Below, piece after piece: positions 30,215 through 40,014 of a stretch of DNA of 64,000 nt. The number at the start of each line of letters is the position of its first letter. Position 1 is the stretch's first letter. The notes under the pieces were generated by a model. That model was not told where the DNA came from. It saw only the letters and a program-made list of their open reading frames with translations, and searched no databases. The stretch is taken from positions 806,001 to 870,000 of the forward strand of contig JAHDVF020001365.1 in NCBI GenBank assembly GCA_022606425.2, in the 5' to 3' direction. A program made the translations under genes and the position numbers. The DNA is from Lepidostoma basale. Lineage: Eukaryota; Arthropoda; Insecta; Trichoptera; Lepidostomatidae.

Positions 30215-32105
30215 TCACTGCTTCTGAGACTGGTAAATTGAGATACCAGTTATGAAGTTCCGAAGGGATAATTTTTTTTTACACATACTAAGAAGATCTC
30301 TTTTCTTCTCTTTGCTAAGCGGTAGCTGCGCATCATACGCCTTTGGAATATTAACGGGTGATTTGTTGTTTGTCATTCGTCTACCACGATTCCCCATAAC
30401 GTTGATTCTTTTGTATTCCCCAGTATAATCATACCTGTAGTATATTGTACCTGGGAAAAGTTTTTCATATTTTAAACATTTAATTTTCAACCAATTCACC
30501 TTTTCATTTTCGGTATTTATGTTTTTGTTTTTAATTAAAATACAAGATAATGTTTTAAGGTCAAGCATATCTGAAAAACTTAATTGCGTCGCTTCATAAG
30601 CCAGCTTTCATTCAGCCAGTCTTGTACGCTGAATACGTCCATGTACTTTTGGCAGTGTTCTATAGAGCTATGCATGCTGTCCACCTCCATGTATGTGTGT
30701 CCACTCTCCAGGAATTTATGCTCAATAACCTGTAGATTATTTATAGATTGGATGAGGTTTAAAAAGAGAGCCGCAATATGCACGTTCCTGTTTTGTCCAC
30801 CACAAGTGTCGGAATAAAAAATGAGGTGTTCAACTTGCTCTGGAACTTTGTTTGTAATGTAATTCATCAAACCAGAACCAATTTCACTGGCCCCCCGTTT
30901 TTCGTCAACTTCGATCCATGCGTAACAAAAGCCTCTGTTTGGGAGCGCACCTTCATAAACAGTAAAATTAAACATATTTAATTTCCTCATATAATACATA
31001 ATGGATACTTGTGTTGAAGGAATTTGCAACACCTTTTGCAAATCAAAAGTTGCTTGAATGCATTTTCCATTATTAGATAACTCTTTGTCGAGGTTTTTTG
31101 ATTTCTCAGCGGCTTCCTTCCTAGAAATATGCTGCTTGTATTCTGTATCTAGCAGAATCCTTTCATCTTCAGATGATTGCTTGTACTTCGTACATGTGAC
31201 ACATTGGTCTTTTTTTGGGTGAAAAAAGCTGAGGTTATATTGCGACCCAAATATCCTCCTATAAGTTATTTGGCTCACAGGTTTCCTTTCATTTTTTAGG
31301 CAATACTCTTGGTACTGCATGTACATGTTATTTATAGAGAGGCTGCTGTCCAAATATTGGCGCTTGGATGAAGATCTTGTGTAATGGCTCTCCATTGTTG
31401 GGTAACTCTCTATGTGTTCTTTTACAAATTGTATGTCATCTTGATTAGTTTTATTTTAAGGATTTTTGCGGCCTCTCATATCATTTCCACTAAAGCCCCC
31501 CTGGTCGTCCCGATTATTAAACGCATTTAATATTACTGTATTTGAAATACACAATGTGGCGCAAAAAAACTTTTGGCAGACTCTTTCTCTCGTTGAATTT
31601 AAATAATAATATTTGGAATTTTTCCTTCGATTATTTTCAGGGGTGCCCACCTTACGATATTTTGGGACGCTGCTTTCCACATTTCTAATGATAAAATCTC
31701 TCTTCCGTTCGTAACTTTTAAGTCCCCGGTACATATTACAAATTTGAATTCTCATCTCACTTGTTATTTTTTCTGTTCATTTAAATCTACATGCAGAACA
31801 GTCTATAAATTGTGGTATTTTTGCAGGTTTTGAAACACCTTTTCTATTTTCATAAGGCAACATTGGTCCCTATTTTCTTTTTGAATGTTTCTTTTCCAAC
31901 GTCCAGGTTCGCTTTTCATCCAACGTGTGCCTAGTTTCGCAGACGCGTTAGGCCGAATAGTATTATCTGGAACGGTTGTAAATGCTTCGGTAGGCGGTGT
32001 TTCTATTTCTTGACTAAATAAATCCGGCAATGTATCATCTTCAATCTCATTTTCTGATTTACTTTCACATCGATCGTTTTCATTGTTGATAACTCAGATG
32101 AGCTC
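30215..32105 (-). pseudogene. DUF7869-type transposase, broken by two frameshifts and two stops
   Basis: Four minus-strand segments follow in family order. 32030-31803 has TRWMKSEPGRWKRNIQK; the frame then slips near 31860 into a KPAKIPQF and DCSACRFK stretch. A TGA precedes 31755-31456, which holds YERKRDFI and the VCQKFFCATLCIS region. A TAA at 31456-31458 precedes HIESYP and then 31395-30580. This last contains a CxxC (CVTC), FDLQKVLQIP, MYYMRKLNMFNFTVYE, FYSDTCGGQNRN and KFLESGHTYMEVDSMHSSIE. A frameshift near 30600 leads to 30568-30215 (DLKTLSCI ... LSKEKKRDLLSMCKKK). The D of FDLQ, the D of YSDTCGG and the D/E near VDSMHSSIE are plausible DDE/D catalytic positions (inference). Not functional as it stands. 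Confidence 0.8.
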
Positions 32106-32574
32106 GTCTGTATTATTTCTACAAATAAGAAAAATTGTATTAAATTATTATTTAGAGGGGTAAATGAAAACAAAAATAAATATTTTTAATCCTTTTTAAA
32201 TGAAAAGGATATTAATCTCGCGGCACCCTCGAGCTGTCAATACACGTCAAGTGTCGTTGTCAAAAGTCATTCGAGGGAATTTTTTACAGCCAAAGATAAT
32301 AAGTAGAGTTAACGTTTTTTTCCAGTACAAAAATGTTCAACAAGACTCTTCGAAAAATATTAAGTTATTTGAAGCTTTTAGCCTGTATGAAATACCCTTT
32401 GTACGATTTAACGTTAAATTTATTTTTAAAACTAGAGAAAAAATCTGTTTCATTCGACTTCGTGTATTTTGCCAATTTGTAGAGCATTGTAAACTTTACA
32501 ATACTGCATCACTAAGTCAAAACTGACAATTTTCGTCTTAACGTTTTTTGCCAGTATACCCACGCTGTGTTTCA

Positions 32575-32830
32575 AAATTAAAACACGATTTTTTTAAGGA
32601 TTAAAACATTGTTTTTTTTTTCCACTTTTGAGTTCATTTTTCTCGATATGTTTCAAAGACTTTACACCTTCAACATATGGAGAACAATATAAACTGTTTA
32701 TATCGTTTTCCCGATGATGAAGGTGTAAAACCTTCGAAACACGTCGAGAAAAATAAACTCAAAAGTGGAAAAAACATTGTTTTATTCATAAAAAATCGTT
32801 ATTATGAAATTCCAGTGTTAACGCCTTAAG
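32575..32830. mobile_element. Hammerhead family B palindrome
   Basis: The left arm (CACTTTTGAGTTCATTTTTC, GATATGTTTCAAAG) and right arm (CTTCGAAACACGTCGAG, AAACTCAAAAGTGGAAAA) are inverted copies meeting near 32690. It directly abuts the right TIR of the DNA transposon. Only the right arm keeps a recognisable ribozyme fold. Confidence 0.7.
32704..32752 (+). ncRNA. Hammerhead-like motif, family B (C4 variant)
   Basis: CCGATGA 32711-32717 (C instead of U at position 4), spacer T, stem II GAAGG/CCTTC, GAAAC 32736-32740, ACACGT, cleavage C at 32745. Stem I pairs TTTTC with GAGAA (one G.U). The position-4 change would be expected to reduce activity. Confidence 0.5.
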
Positions 32831-32864
32831 TTTATCTCAAATTAAAACAGATAATAATGTGTAT

Positions 32865-33060
32865 TTTATTCTTCTTCTTCTTCTCCTTATAGACCTTTGG
32901 TCTGTTCCTGAAATAGGGCTGGCCTCTCTTGGGAGGTTGACTCCCAACTATCTCTCCATCTCTTCGGCGGTCTTCCGGGGGGACTGCAGCCGGCAGGAAT
33001 TTGATGCGCCACAGCGTGTGGGATCTATCCTCTGCACTGTCGCATTCTAGTATCTTCTGC
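32865..33060 (-). mobile_element. RTE-like LINE 3' end
   Basis: (CTT)n on the plus strand is the complement of the GAA tail. The minus-strand frame includes IPHAVAHQIPAGCSPPGRPP and KRWRDSWE, matching the copy at 52725-53035. Confidence 0.8.
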
Positions 33061-33474
33061 GTTGTCTGCCCATCTCACTTAATGTTAAAAAAAATATCAT
33101 ACGTTTTTATTCTGAATATGTTGAGTTATTTCACCGAAAATGTAATGCTTCCATTAAGGAGTCTATTAAAATATGCTTTATATAAAGGTTAACAGATGTA
33201 TTGTCTCTGTGACCGAAGTGTAGATGCATCAGAATAAGGTGTTATGTTAGTGAAAGAATATAACAACAAGAATCCATTAGAACGAATCCACTATCGAATA
33301 CTGACTAACTCACAGACGTTCGGCCGGGCTGTGTCCCCATTAGTTGCTCTGGTATTTTTATAGTTTTTGATAAACAATGGTTATTCCACGCTTTATGCAA
33401 AAGCGGAAACAGGAACGTCCAGTATCTACTAAAGACTTTTTTCATTCTATTAGAAACGTTTGAAAATAAGGGTT
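33061..33474. other. Unassigned
   Basis: No supported gene. Confidence 0.4.
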
Positions 33475-33850
33475 GCTAATGTCCCCGTGGTTTTTTCATC
33501 TAGATAAGGAGAAGTGTATGAAAGAGCTGAAAGGGTTGGATGTAGGCGCCAAAATGAGCGGAGTGTCGGTAAGCTGTCTATTGTATGCGGATGGCACTGT
33601 CGCACTTGCAGACAATGAGCATGAACTACAATCCCTGGTGACTAGTATGTATGAGGTATGCATGCGAAATGATCTGATGATGAATGGTAATAAGTCCAAG
33701 ATAATGGTTTTCGAAAAAGAATAAATCATGACAATCTGCAACATTAATGTGAATGGTGAAAGTCTGGAACAAGTAGATGAGTTTGTATATGTAGGTAGTA
33801 TGTGTATAAAGGATGGGCGAGTGGATATTGAAAGAAGAGAGCCGTGGCGC
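33475..33850 (+). mobile_element. TTAG-type LINE, RT palm fragment
   Basis: The frame to 33724 encodes MKELKGLDVGAKMSGVSVSC, LLYADGTVALADNEHELQS and NKSKIMVF. The second catalytic aspartate of YADD is changed to glycine, so the copy encodes a dead RT. Further bases to 33850 continue into the thumb with stops. Confidence 0.85.
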
Positions 33851-33989
33851 TTATATGCCCGAAATCATATTTAAACAATAATGGCATAAAATTATCTATT
33901 AAATAAAGTCAATATCATAGACATTAACATTATTTTAATGTAATTGCGTAGATTTTCACGGTTGGCAGCAATATGTTTTGTGTGATTTT

Positions 33990-34125
33990 GGGTAACACCG
34001 TGTGATTTCTTAATTTCGACGTTTCGGATATCGTTGCAGTCTCCATCTTCAGGGTAATTTACCACTACATTACCCTGAAGATGAAGACTGCAATTCACCA
34101 CCACATTTACCAGATTTTTTTCATT
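33990..34125. mobile_element. Divergent hammerhead-like pair, C-like sequence
   Basis: On the minus strand CTGAAGA (34052-34046), spacer T, GGAGA...TATCC, GAAAC (34025-34021), GTC. On the plus strand CTGAAGATGAAGACTGCAA starts at about 34073. The arms meet at GGTAATTTACC...TACATTACCC. The left motif has intact core bases with a two-pair stem III. The right one is truncated. Stem I pairing is weak. Confidence 0.5.
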
Positions 34126-34574
34126 TTAAATATGTATTAAAACTGCCATTTTCATCGATATTAAATATTAGTGTGTTGAATTATTTTCTGCTACATTAAA
34201 GAAAACCTGTATTTACATTCCCAAATTTGTGTGTTTGTTTATGAACATCATTGATTTTATGTTCGCGTTTTGTGGCATTATGAAACCCCCTTCCCGGAGT
34301 GATTTTTCCTTTGAACACTTTTGAACTCCGCAAAATGGCGCGTTATTGCGCCGTTCTTTCATATTTCCTTTGATTTCCCGCACATCTTAAACCAAACCAC
34401 CAATCCAAACATCCAAACACCATGAACGATGGTAACAACCTAACATCACTGGCTATACAGGGCCGGATCCAGCGGTATTTAAAAAAAAGCAGGGCTCCTT
34501 TACCTCAATGTAATCACTGCACATTCCAAAATTATCGATTTAAAATTGGAAAAAAATTAGTACTTACACAAAAA
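34126..34574. other. Unassigned
   Basis: No supported gene or repeat. Confidence 0.4.
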
Positions 34575-34980
34575 TTTGCTTCAATCAATATGATAACTAA
34601 CTAACTAACCATCACGCAGTCTCTCCGAAGTTCTCACTTTTCTTTATAATTTAATTTAATTTATTTTTTTTACGTATACAACAGGTCGCTTAAACCCAAT
34701 TACTGTATAAATTTTTTTTTAAGCTGATATATTGATTCTCGTGACACGTGATAAGTAGCTAATCTATCGCCATTTTATTGTCACGAGAATTCTACACCAG
34801 ACCAAAGACAGTGTGATAATCACACTGCCATCGCCGGGAATCGAACCCGGAACCTTTGGTATGGCAGTCAGAGCTCTTACCACTCTGCCACGACATACTT
34901 CTCTCGATTCCTCAACATTCATACATCGTGTCATGCACGCACGTCGATTTCTCCGACTCTTCACGTGGTCGACATTACGA
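34575..34980 (-). mobile_element. TTAG-tailed LINE interrupted by a SINE
   Basis: ACTAACTAACTAACCATCAC and CTCCGAAG give the 3' end at 34590-34640. The element resumes at 34897 with CTTCTCTCGATTCCTCAACA and CATGCACGCACGTCGATTTC. The SINE between them inserted after the LINE. Confidence 0.75.
34640..34894 (-). mobile_element. tRNA-derived SINE
   Basis: The minus strand starts with GTCGTGGCAGAGTGGTAAG (A-box-like), then TTCCGGGTTCGATTCCCGG (B box and T arm, 34834-34852). About 190 bp of unrelated body follow, ending in A-rich AAATTAAATTAAATTA. The anticodon region is not a clean seven-base loop on a five-pair stem, so this is a SINE head rather than a tRNA gene. Confidence 0.75.
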
Positions 34981-34984
34981 AAGT

Positions 34985-35050
34985 AGGGGGTCTGCACAAA
35001 ATAAAATAAATCAGCAGGGGGTCCACGGAACAAAGATGTTTGGGAACCAA
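34985..35050. mobile_element. hAT-like terminal fragment
   Basis: The reverse complement of 35020-35047 reads CATTGGTTCCCAAACATC and then TTCCGTGGACCCCCTGC, the typical end of Charlie/Buster-like hAT elements. GGGGGTC also occurs at 34988 in a short inverted context. Identity is by motif only. Confidence 0.4.
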
Positions 35051-35407
35051 TGGGTTAAACGGTGTTATGGTTAGTTAGTTAGTTTTCTTTACCATTATTT
35101 CTTTTCATTATTTTGTTCATAAGACTTTCATTCTAACAGCATTGGCTTCTTAGATTTATGGTATTAAATATTCATCTTTTTCAGTTGCATTTCGCATCAT
35201 ATTTCATCGGATTCTCATAACTTATTTATTCGCCGAGTCAAAGGTTTATATACATTTTCTGGTTCAGCCATTCTCTCTCATTATTTTGTTAAATTGTTAT
35301 TTGCACAGATTTTCGCTGTTTGTAGACCTGTATTTTCTGGGATCATGTCTTAAAACTCACTAATTAATACACACGAAAACACAAGTTTGAAAACATAAGT
35401 TAATTAT
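35051..35407. repeat. LINE tail pieces and segmental repeat shared with 40015-40262
   Basis: 35055-35085 is a plus-strand end with GTTAG tail; 35086-35150 is a minus-strand LINE piece. From about 35130, CATTGGCTTCTTAGATTTAT, ATTTATTCGCCGAGTCAAAG and TTTTCTGGGATC match 40050-40262 in the same orientation. The function of the shared segment is unknown. Confidence 0.6.
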
Positions 35408-35668
35408 TAACCCTTACCACTTATTTGTCGAATGCCAGCCGACATCGCTAAATGTACGCTACAAACTCAGTTGTCGGCTGGCGGCCGACAAAATAGGGCT
35501 TGCGCGCGCGGTGTATTTTCGCGCGCAAAACTTGACTTTCTTGTGATTATTCGTTAGTAAAAAACATTTAATTTCACGTATTAATAAGATTTTCACTTTT
35601 TTCCGTTTTTATTTTACTATAAAATAATTCTTGTAAATTCACATAACCTAAAATGGCGGGAACTTGGC

Positions 35669-35880
35669 GTGATACGTCATGCAGATGAGCGATTAGAGTA
35701 CAAGCCCCACTTCATTGCGAAACTGGACAAAGGTTCTAAAGACTGTACTGTGTGCAGTAACAGAAAGATTCCAGGGGCAAGACGGAAAACAGTGTGGTTT
35801 TGCGAGACCTTTTTCAAAAAACCTGGTCTCCATCCTGGAGATTGTTTTAAAAAGTACCATACTATGCAAAACGTGGTTCA
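35669..35880 (+). pseudogene. piggyBac transposase C-terminal cysteine-rich domain
   Basis: The frame reads KDCTVCSNRKIPGARRKTVW, FCETFFKKPGLHPGDCFKKY and HTM. CxxC, the following single C, and C-F-xx-YH are the zinc-binding pattern that ends piggyBac transposases and contacts the transposon ends. The catalytic DDD core is absent. Plus-strand direction agrees with the element's left-to-right order. Confidence 0.85.
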
Positions 35881-35949
35881 TAATGTTTTTTGTAAATTGT
35901 TTTTTATTCGATCAACCATATTCTGTTTTTTTTTTCAATTTGCTTCTTC

Positions 35950-36440
35950 GTCTCTATTGAGATACAATTGATTCTTGAATTGATAGCCCGCAATGGGTGA
36001 AATCCAGTTGTTCGTCTACAATTATTTGTATACAATCAAAATGTTGTAAAAAAACAAAAACTGGTCAAATAAATTATAGCATATAGATTGGAGTGACATC
36101 TCCAGGCGGTTTCTAGCAATGCGCTAAATGGCGGTAGCCTTTCACATTGCGTTAAAAAGATCTTCTGCTTAATGTTTTAAATACAATCTTCATAGATGGC
36201 GTTAGTGTGTAGATTGAATAAACTACCATGCAAAAGGTGGTTTTGCAGATTAACATATATACAACTTCCAAAAATTTGTCAGACATGGTGGTCATAAGAA
36301 AAAGGGTGAAATGGGGAATGTTGTATTGCATAAAGCGTGCGCTTAACCCAACCAAAGACAGTTCATAAGTCCTGTAAACACCTCGATCAACCATATTCTG
36401 TTTCCAATTTCCATCTTCGTCTCTATTGAGATACAATTGA
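35950..36440 (-). repeat. Element F copy nested in the piggyBac-like element
   Basis: Begins and ends with TCTCTATTGAGATACAATTG, and between contains the inverse of the 5055-5290 segment plus GGAGTGACATCTCCAGGCGG. The terminal direct duplication suggests it is a complete insertion unit, or one flanked by its own repeated end. Confidence 0.7.
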
Positions 36441-36599
36441 TTATTGTTTTTTATTTGAAGGATAAATCATTACAAATGAATTTTTACCCATTTTTTTTGT
36501 AACTACATATCAATAAAAATATTTTTTTGACTTATTATTTAAATTAGAGTTGGCTGATAAACAATATCAAAAAATAATGGAGTGGTAAGGGTTAATTAG

Positions 36600-36965
36600 T
36601 GAGTTATGTTTAAAAATTCTTGCGCTAATTGTACTACAAAGTCCCACCCTGCCCCAAGTGCATCGTAACCAAAGACATTTAGATCGTAACTCATTTTTGT
36701 CGTTATTTTTTATTTGTCTTTCTAACACCGCCTTCCGTTTCAGAGTGTCTTCCACATTAGGAGGAATCTGCTACTATTCCCGTGGGATAGCGAGTGGTAG
36801 GAAGGGATTACCGAGGGAGATGGGAGGGATAAAAATAGCTCGCAGCTTCCGAATAAGGCAGGTGGTGTGGGGCTCGAACAAGAGTGAGGTAGGATCTCTT
36901 GTGGAGAAGCTGCGTTGTTTGTTCCTTCTAACCAAATGGATGACGTCATGTCGTATCTAGAAAGA
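36600..36965. other. Unassigned, GC-richer stretch
   Basis: A 100-codon frame (36658-36960) shows no recognisable domain. No support for a gene. Confidence 0.35.
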
Positions 36966-37039
36966 GGGTTTTATCTGTAGTAACATGCCTCATAACACAC
37001 GCTATGATTTTCTTTCATTTATTAATATCTTATACATCC

Positions 37040-37400
37040 CGTAGAAATGAGATCACAGAGAAGAATGTGCGAGAAACGATATATCGCACGCTTAATAGTA
37101 AACTGACCGATTATGGCTTAGGTCATAATTGAGTCAACATTAGACAGAGGCTTGTGTTAACGCTATCCATATATTTTTCACAATGTTAACGCTATCCATT
37201 CGTACGTACGATAATCGTTCACAATGTTAACGCTATCCATTCGTACGTGTTTTTCGACTGTTTTTGTTAAAACACCGACTCATGTCAGATTCAGCAAAAC
37301 TTGCTTTTTGAGTTAAGCCAGTGTTCTTTTAAGCGTGCGATATGTTAGAATACAGAACAACGAAATAAGAAACGAATGTAATATACCTATATGATTGCAT
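37040..37400 (+). mobile_element. LINE fragment split by a TA-flanked MITE
   Basis: GTAGAAATGAGATCACAGAG and AAGAATGTGCGAGAAACGAT (RT C-terminal, VEMRSQRRMCEKR) continue after the MITE with GTTAGAATACAGAACAACG and GAAACGAATGTA. Positions 36966-37039 are unassigned. Confidence 0.7.
37084..37340. mobile_element. 257-bp MITE with 12-bp TIR and TA target
   Basis: TCGCACGCTTAA at 37084-37095 and its exact reverse complement at 37329-37340, flanked by TA (37082-37083 and 37341-37342). TTAACGCTATCCAT is repeated three times inside, at about 37158-37245. TA duplication suggests the Tc1/mariner superfamily. No coding capacity. Confidence 0.82.
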
Positions 37401-37429
37401 TATACCGGTGTAGATGATTGCGTTATATC

Positions 37430-37685
37430 GGTGACACCGGTGGGAAGAGCAATTAATCTGCTGAACGGGGTCTCCTCGGAGATCGAAGTCTTTCATATTA
37501 GTGAATGTACGTTCAGAATGCAAATACTCTTAATTCTGAAGAGTATCCTGTCTTCCTAATGTCGAACCATCTCTCATGCGTTTCTGATAGTATACTATAC
37601 ACAATATATTATTTTACCTGTTCGCAATTGATGCCTTAAAAAAATATTTTTTAATGTCTGATGAAATAAACTGATTTGATTTTAT
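37430..37685 (+). mobile_element. Jockey/CR1-group 3' end
   Basis: GTGACACCGGTGGGAAGAGC (TPVGRAI codons) to the stop, 3' UTR, and a degenerate TTGAT tail near 37672-37690. Confidence 0.8.
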
Positions 37686-37689
37686 TTGA

Positions 37690-37945
37690 TTAAAAGGTAA
37701 ATTGAAAAAGGATCCCTGAGATGGTCTGGACATATGGAACGAATGGATGAAAAAAGAATGATTAAAATGTTGTTTACAAGCAGTGTGAGCGAAAAAAGAA
37801 GCCGGGTAAGACCAAAGAACATGGAATTTCCAAATTAATCATATATTCAAAGGTGGTCACTTTTGAAGTTGGAAAAATCGACGAGCGTGCGTGTTACGAT
37901 GTCTAAATGTAGAGAAAAATCAAGATGTATGTCAGGACTTTTACA
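37690..37945 (+). mobile_element. Diverged TTAG-type LINE fragment
   Basis: Encodes GSLRWSGHMERMDEKRMIK then MLFTSSVSEKRSRV, close to the variant at 62195-62470 (KTIYTSNANGKRSRG). A separate, older subfamily; broken after the RACVLRCLNVE-like block. Confidence 0.7.
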
Positions 37946-38089
37946 TAATTTCATCAAAAAACACCAATACTTTGTATTGCAAATTCATAATTGGACAATA
38001 TTTTTTATGCATGTAACTTCTGTAACCCGAAATATGTTTAATTTAATATAAACTGAAGTTAACGCTGTTGAATTCCATAATGACGATTT

Positions 38090-38425
38090 TTTATAAAATA
38101 TGGTAAACCACTTTTTTCCGTTTATTAAATTATTTTTTGAGATGTTTCGAAGGCTTTACACCTTCATTATCCGAAGAACGATATAAACTAATACTAACTA
38201 ACAAATAAACATAATAAGTTTAGATCGTTCTCCAGATGATGAAGGTGTAAAGCCTTAGAAACATGTCGAGAAAAATAAACTCAAAAGTGAAAAAAACAGT
38301 GTTTAGATTAATCAAAATTCATTTTAAAAAGTAAACTCAAAGTGGAAAAAACATTGTTTTCATTCATAAAAATTCTTCCTAAAAAATAGGTACACTCAAA
38401 GTGGAAAAAACAGTGTTTAAAACAC
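38090..38425. mobile_element. Hammerhead family B palindrome with extra 3' repeats
   Basis: Left arm motif (GATGTTTCGAAGGCTTTACA) and right arm motif (38233) flank a centre at about 38195. On the right, AACTCAAAAGTGAAAAAAAC recurs three times (about 38280, 38335, 38393), so the arm end has been tandemly repeated. Confidence 0.7.
38222..38275 (+). ncRNA. Hammerhead-like motif, family B (A4 variant)
   Basis: CAGATGA 38233-38239, spacer T, GAAGG/CCTTA, GAAAC 38258-38262, palindromic ACATGT, cleavage C at 38267. Stem I pairs TTCTC (38228-38232) perfectly with GAGAA (38268-38272). U4 is replaced by A and the first stem II pair is lost. Confidence 0.5.
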
Positions 38426-38429
38426 AAAC

Positions 38430-38545
38430 AATGATGTAAAACTCCATATTAAATAATCAATACAAATGAAATCATATTTATTGTTTCTTGAACAATGATG
38501 TAAAACTTCATATTAAATAATTAATAGGAATGAAAACGTAAGTTT
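38430..38545. repeat. Interspersed repeat H (inverse copy at 39885-39990)
   Basis: AATGATGTAAAACTCCATAT and ATTGTTTCTTGAACAATGAT recur inverted at 39885-39990. ACATAATCGTTCAAGAAAC near 53310 is a further trace. Non-coding. Confidence 0.65.
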
Positions 38546-39114
38546 TCTTCAGATTTTAAATCAAAACAGAATCAGATTTAAAAGAAAACGTCAGTTTTCT
38601 ACAGATTTAAAATCATAAAAAATAGTCATAATGATATTCCACAGTGTTTACGCCTCAAGTTTATCTAAAATCCATAAAAAATTCGTCAAAGTGTTAATTA
38701 AAATAATTAAAAATATATTGTTAAATTTCACATCATGGTTCAAGAACCTTGTTGTGGAGGAATTTGTTGTACTATTAAACAAATACAATTAATTTCGTTC
38801 ATTTCACAGAAAGAAGTGTATTCTCGAGAGAAAATATATTAGGGAACAGGGGGAGCGCCCCCGCTGGTATTTCTGTGAGATGGGACAAGTGTTACATGAA
38901 AGGAAAGAAAGCGATGCTGGGGGAGACGAAGCAGAAGATGTGACAGATGCGCTGGACTAAAATAACACCGGCCCCGCTCATATCGACCCGAGGGCGCGTC
39001 AATACAAGTTGGGAGACCTAATTGAGATCCTGTCGCTGGCACCAGATATCTCTCGTCATAGAATCTGCTCTGATGGCAAGATAACACGCTTTCGGCGCAT
39101 AGGTGACCAATTTT
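38546..39114. other. Unassigned
   Basis: No supported gene. Positions 38850-39080 are GC-richer with no recognisable frame. Confidence 0.4.
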
Positions 39115-39385
39115 AGGCATATGTATATGTCTTCTTCTTCTTCCTCAGTCCATTCCTGAACAAAGGCCTCCTCCATTAGCTTCCATGTCACTCTGTGTTG
39201 TGCAGACTGCATCCGGGTTATTCCGACATGTCTGTTCAGATCAACCTTCCACCGTAGTTGCGGTCGCCCTGCACTTCTCTTTGCCGTCCACGATCTCCAA
39301 GTCAACAGTCTTCTTGTCCATTTTTCGTCTGAGCTTCTGGCTACGTGATCGGTCCATTGCCATTTTAGAGTCGCCAATTATAACT
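39115..39385 (-). mobile_element. RTE-like LINE 3' end
   Basis: The minus-strand frame starts MATLKWQWTDHVARSSDEKW, continues AGRPQLRWKVDLNRHVG and EEAFVQEW and ends in a GAA tail. Same lineage as 25209-25850. Confidence 0.88.
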
Positions 39386-39455
39386 AACTAACCATCTTCA
39401 ATATAACTAACTAACTAACCATCACACCGTTTTACCGGAGGGGTAGGCAGATCGT
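39386..39455 (-). mobile_element. Two TTAG-tail remnants in tandem
   Basis: AACTAACTAACCATC appears twice (39383 and 39402), the second followed by ACACCGTTTTACCGGAGGG. The pair lies between two RTE pieces of opposite orientation. Confidence 0.65.
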
Positions 39456-39598
39456 GATGCACGCGACTCCAGAGGGCCTTCGACCACCAGGACAACCACC
39501 AAACAAATGGAGAGAAGGCTGGTCTTCTTCATCACAGGAAGAAAGTAGATATCCCGCATAAACAGATCGTAAGATCTACAATACAATAAGAAGAATAA
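39452..39598 (+). mobile_element. RTE-like LINE 3' end
   Basis: IVMHATPEGLRPPGQPPNKW then REGWSSSSQEES, matching the end of 49062-49715. Confidence 0.8.
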
Positions 39599-39599
39599 T

Positions 39600-40014
39600 G
39601 TTTGTTTCGCCTGTCCCAGGCATTATCAAATGTCTCAAAGGCGAAACATGTCATTCACATAAAATATAATAAAACTTCTAGAATACAGAAGATTTCATTT
39701 ATAATTAATACGTTTCTAGAAGTTTTAAGATATTTTATGGGAATGACAATATTCTAAGGCATTATAAAAAGTCCTAACACCAAGACTTTAAATCGTTGAC
39801 ATTTGATAATGCCTTAGGAGGCCGAATCATGTAATTCCCATAAAATATAATAAAACTTCTAGAAAACTGATGTTTTCATACGTATTAATTATTTAATATG
39901 AAGTTTTACATCATTGTTCAAGAAACAATAAATATGATTTGATTCGTATTAATTATTTAATTTGGAGTTTTATATCATTGTTCAAGAAATAATAAATTGG
40001 TCATAACACTTAAA
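39600..40014. repeat. Inverted repeats with hammerhead-like relics, then repeat H
   Basis: GTCATTCACATAAAATATAA...CTTCTAGAA (39648-39690) is inverted at 39710-39748 (TTCTAGAAGTTTTAAGATAT...GGGAATGAC). AAGGCGAAACATGTC at 39636-39650 and AGGAGGCCGAATCATGT near 39815 look like decayed GAAAC/ATGTC halves, but no CUGANGA partner is clear. 39885-39990 is repeat H inverted. Confidence 0.5.

Larger units (their letters stand above)
29379..32564 (-). mobile_element. 3.2-kb DNA transposon with 27-bp perfect TIRs
   Basis: The left end starting CGTGGGTATACTGGC at 29379 and the reverse complement of the right end at 32564 are identical over 27 bases. Weaker similarity runs for another 20. Inside lies one minus-strand transposase pseudogene. 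No target-site duplication could be found next to the ends, so target preference is unknown. The transposase family (DUF7869-type) is widespread in insects and other animals. A Sola-like superfamily placement is possible but not established from this sequence. Confidence 0.85.
35412..36591 (+). mobile_element. Internally deleted piggyBac-like element
   Basis: TTAA (35408-35411) then CCCTTACCACTTATT at the left; GGAGTGGTAAGGG then TTAA (36592-36595) at the right. The TIR is 11-12 bp and the TTAA duplication is exact. Subterminal hairpins lie at 35435-35482 (11 perfect pairs, GCCAGCCGACA) and 35500-35528 (TTGCGCGCG). The only coding remnant is the C-terminal cysteine-rich domain. Element F is nested within. 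Confidence 0.85.

Noticed and set aside
34828..34894. A functional tRNA gene on the minus strand
   Set aside because: A and B boxes are present but the anticodon arm is not well formed and a SINE body with an A-rich tail follows.
36658..36960. 100-codon frame as a host gene
   Set aside because: No domain, no context and only short length; kept as unassigned.
39600..39660. Hammerhead motif around GAAACATGTC at 39641
   Set aside because: No CUGANGA box or stem II partner could be placed convincingly; listed only as a possible relic.
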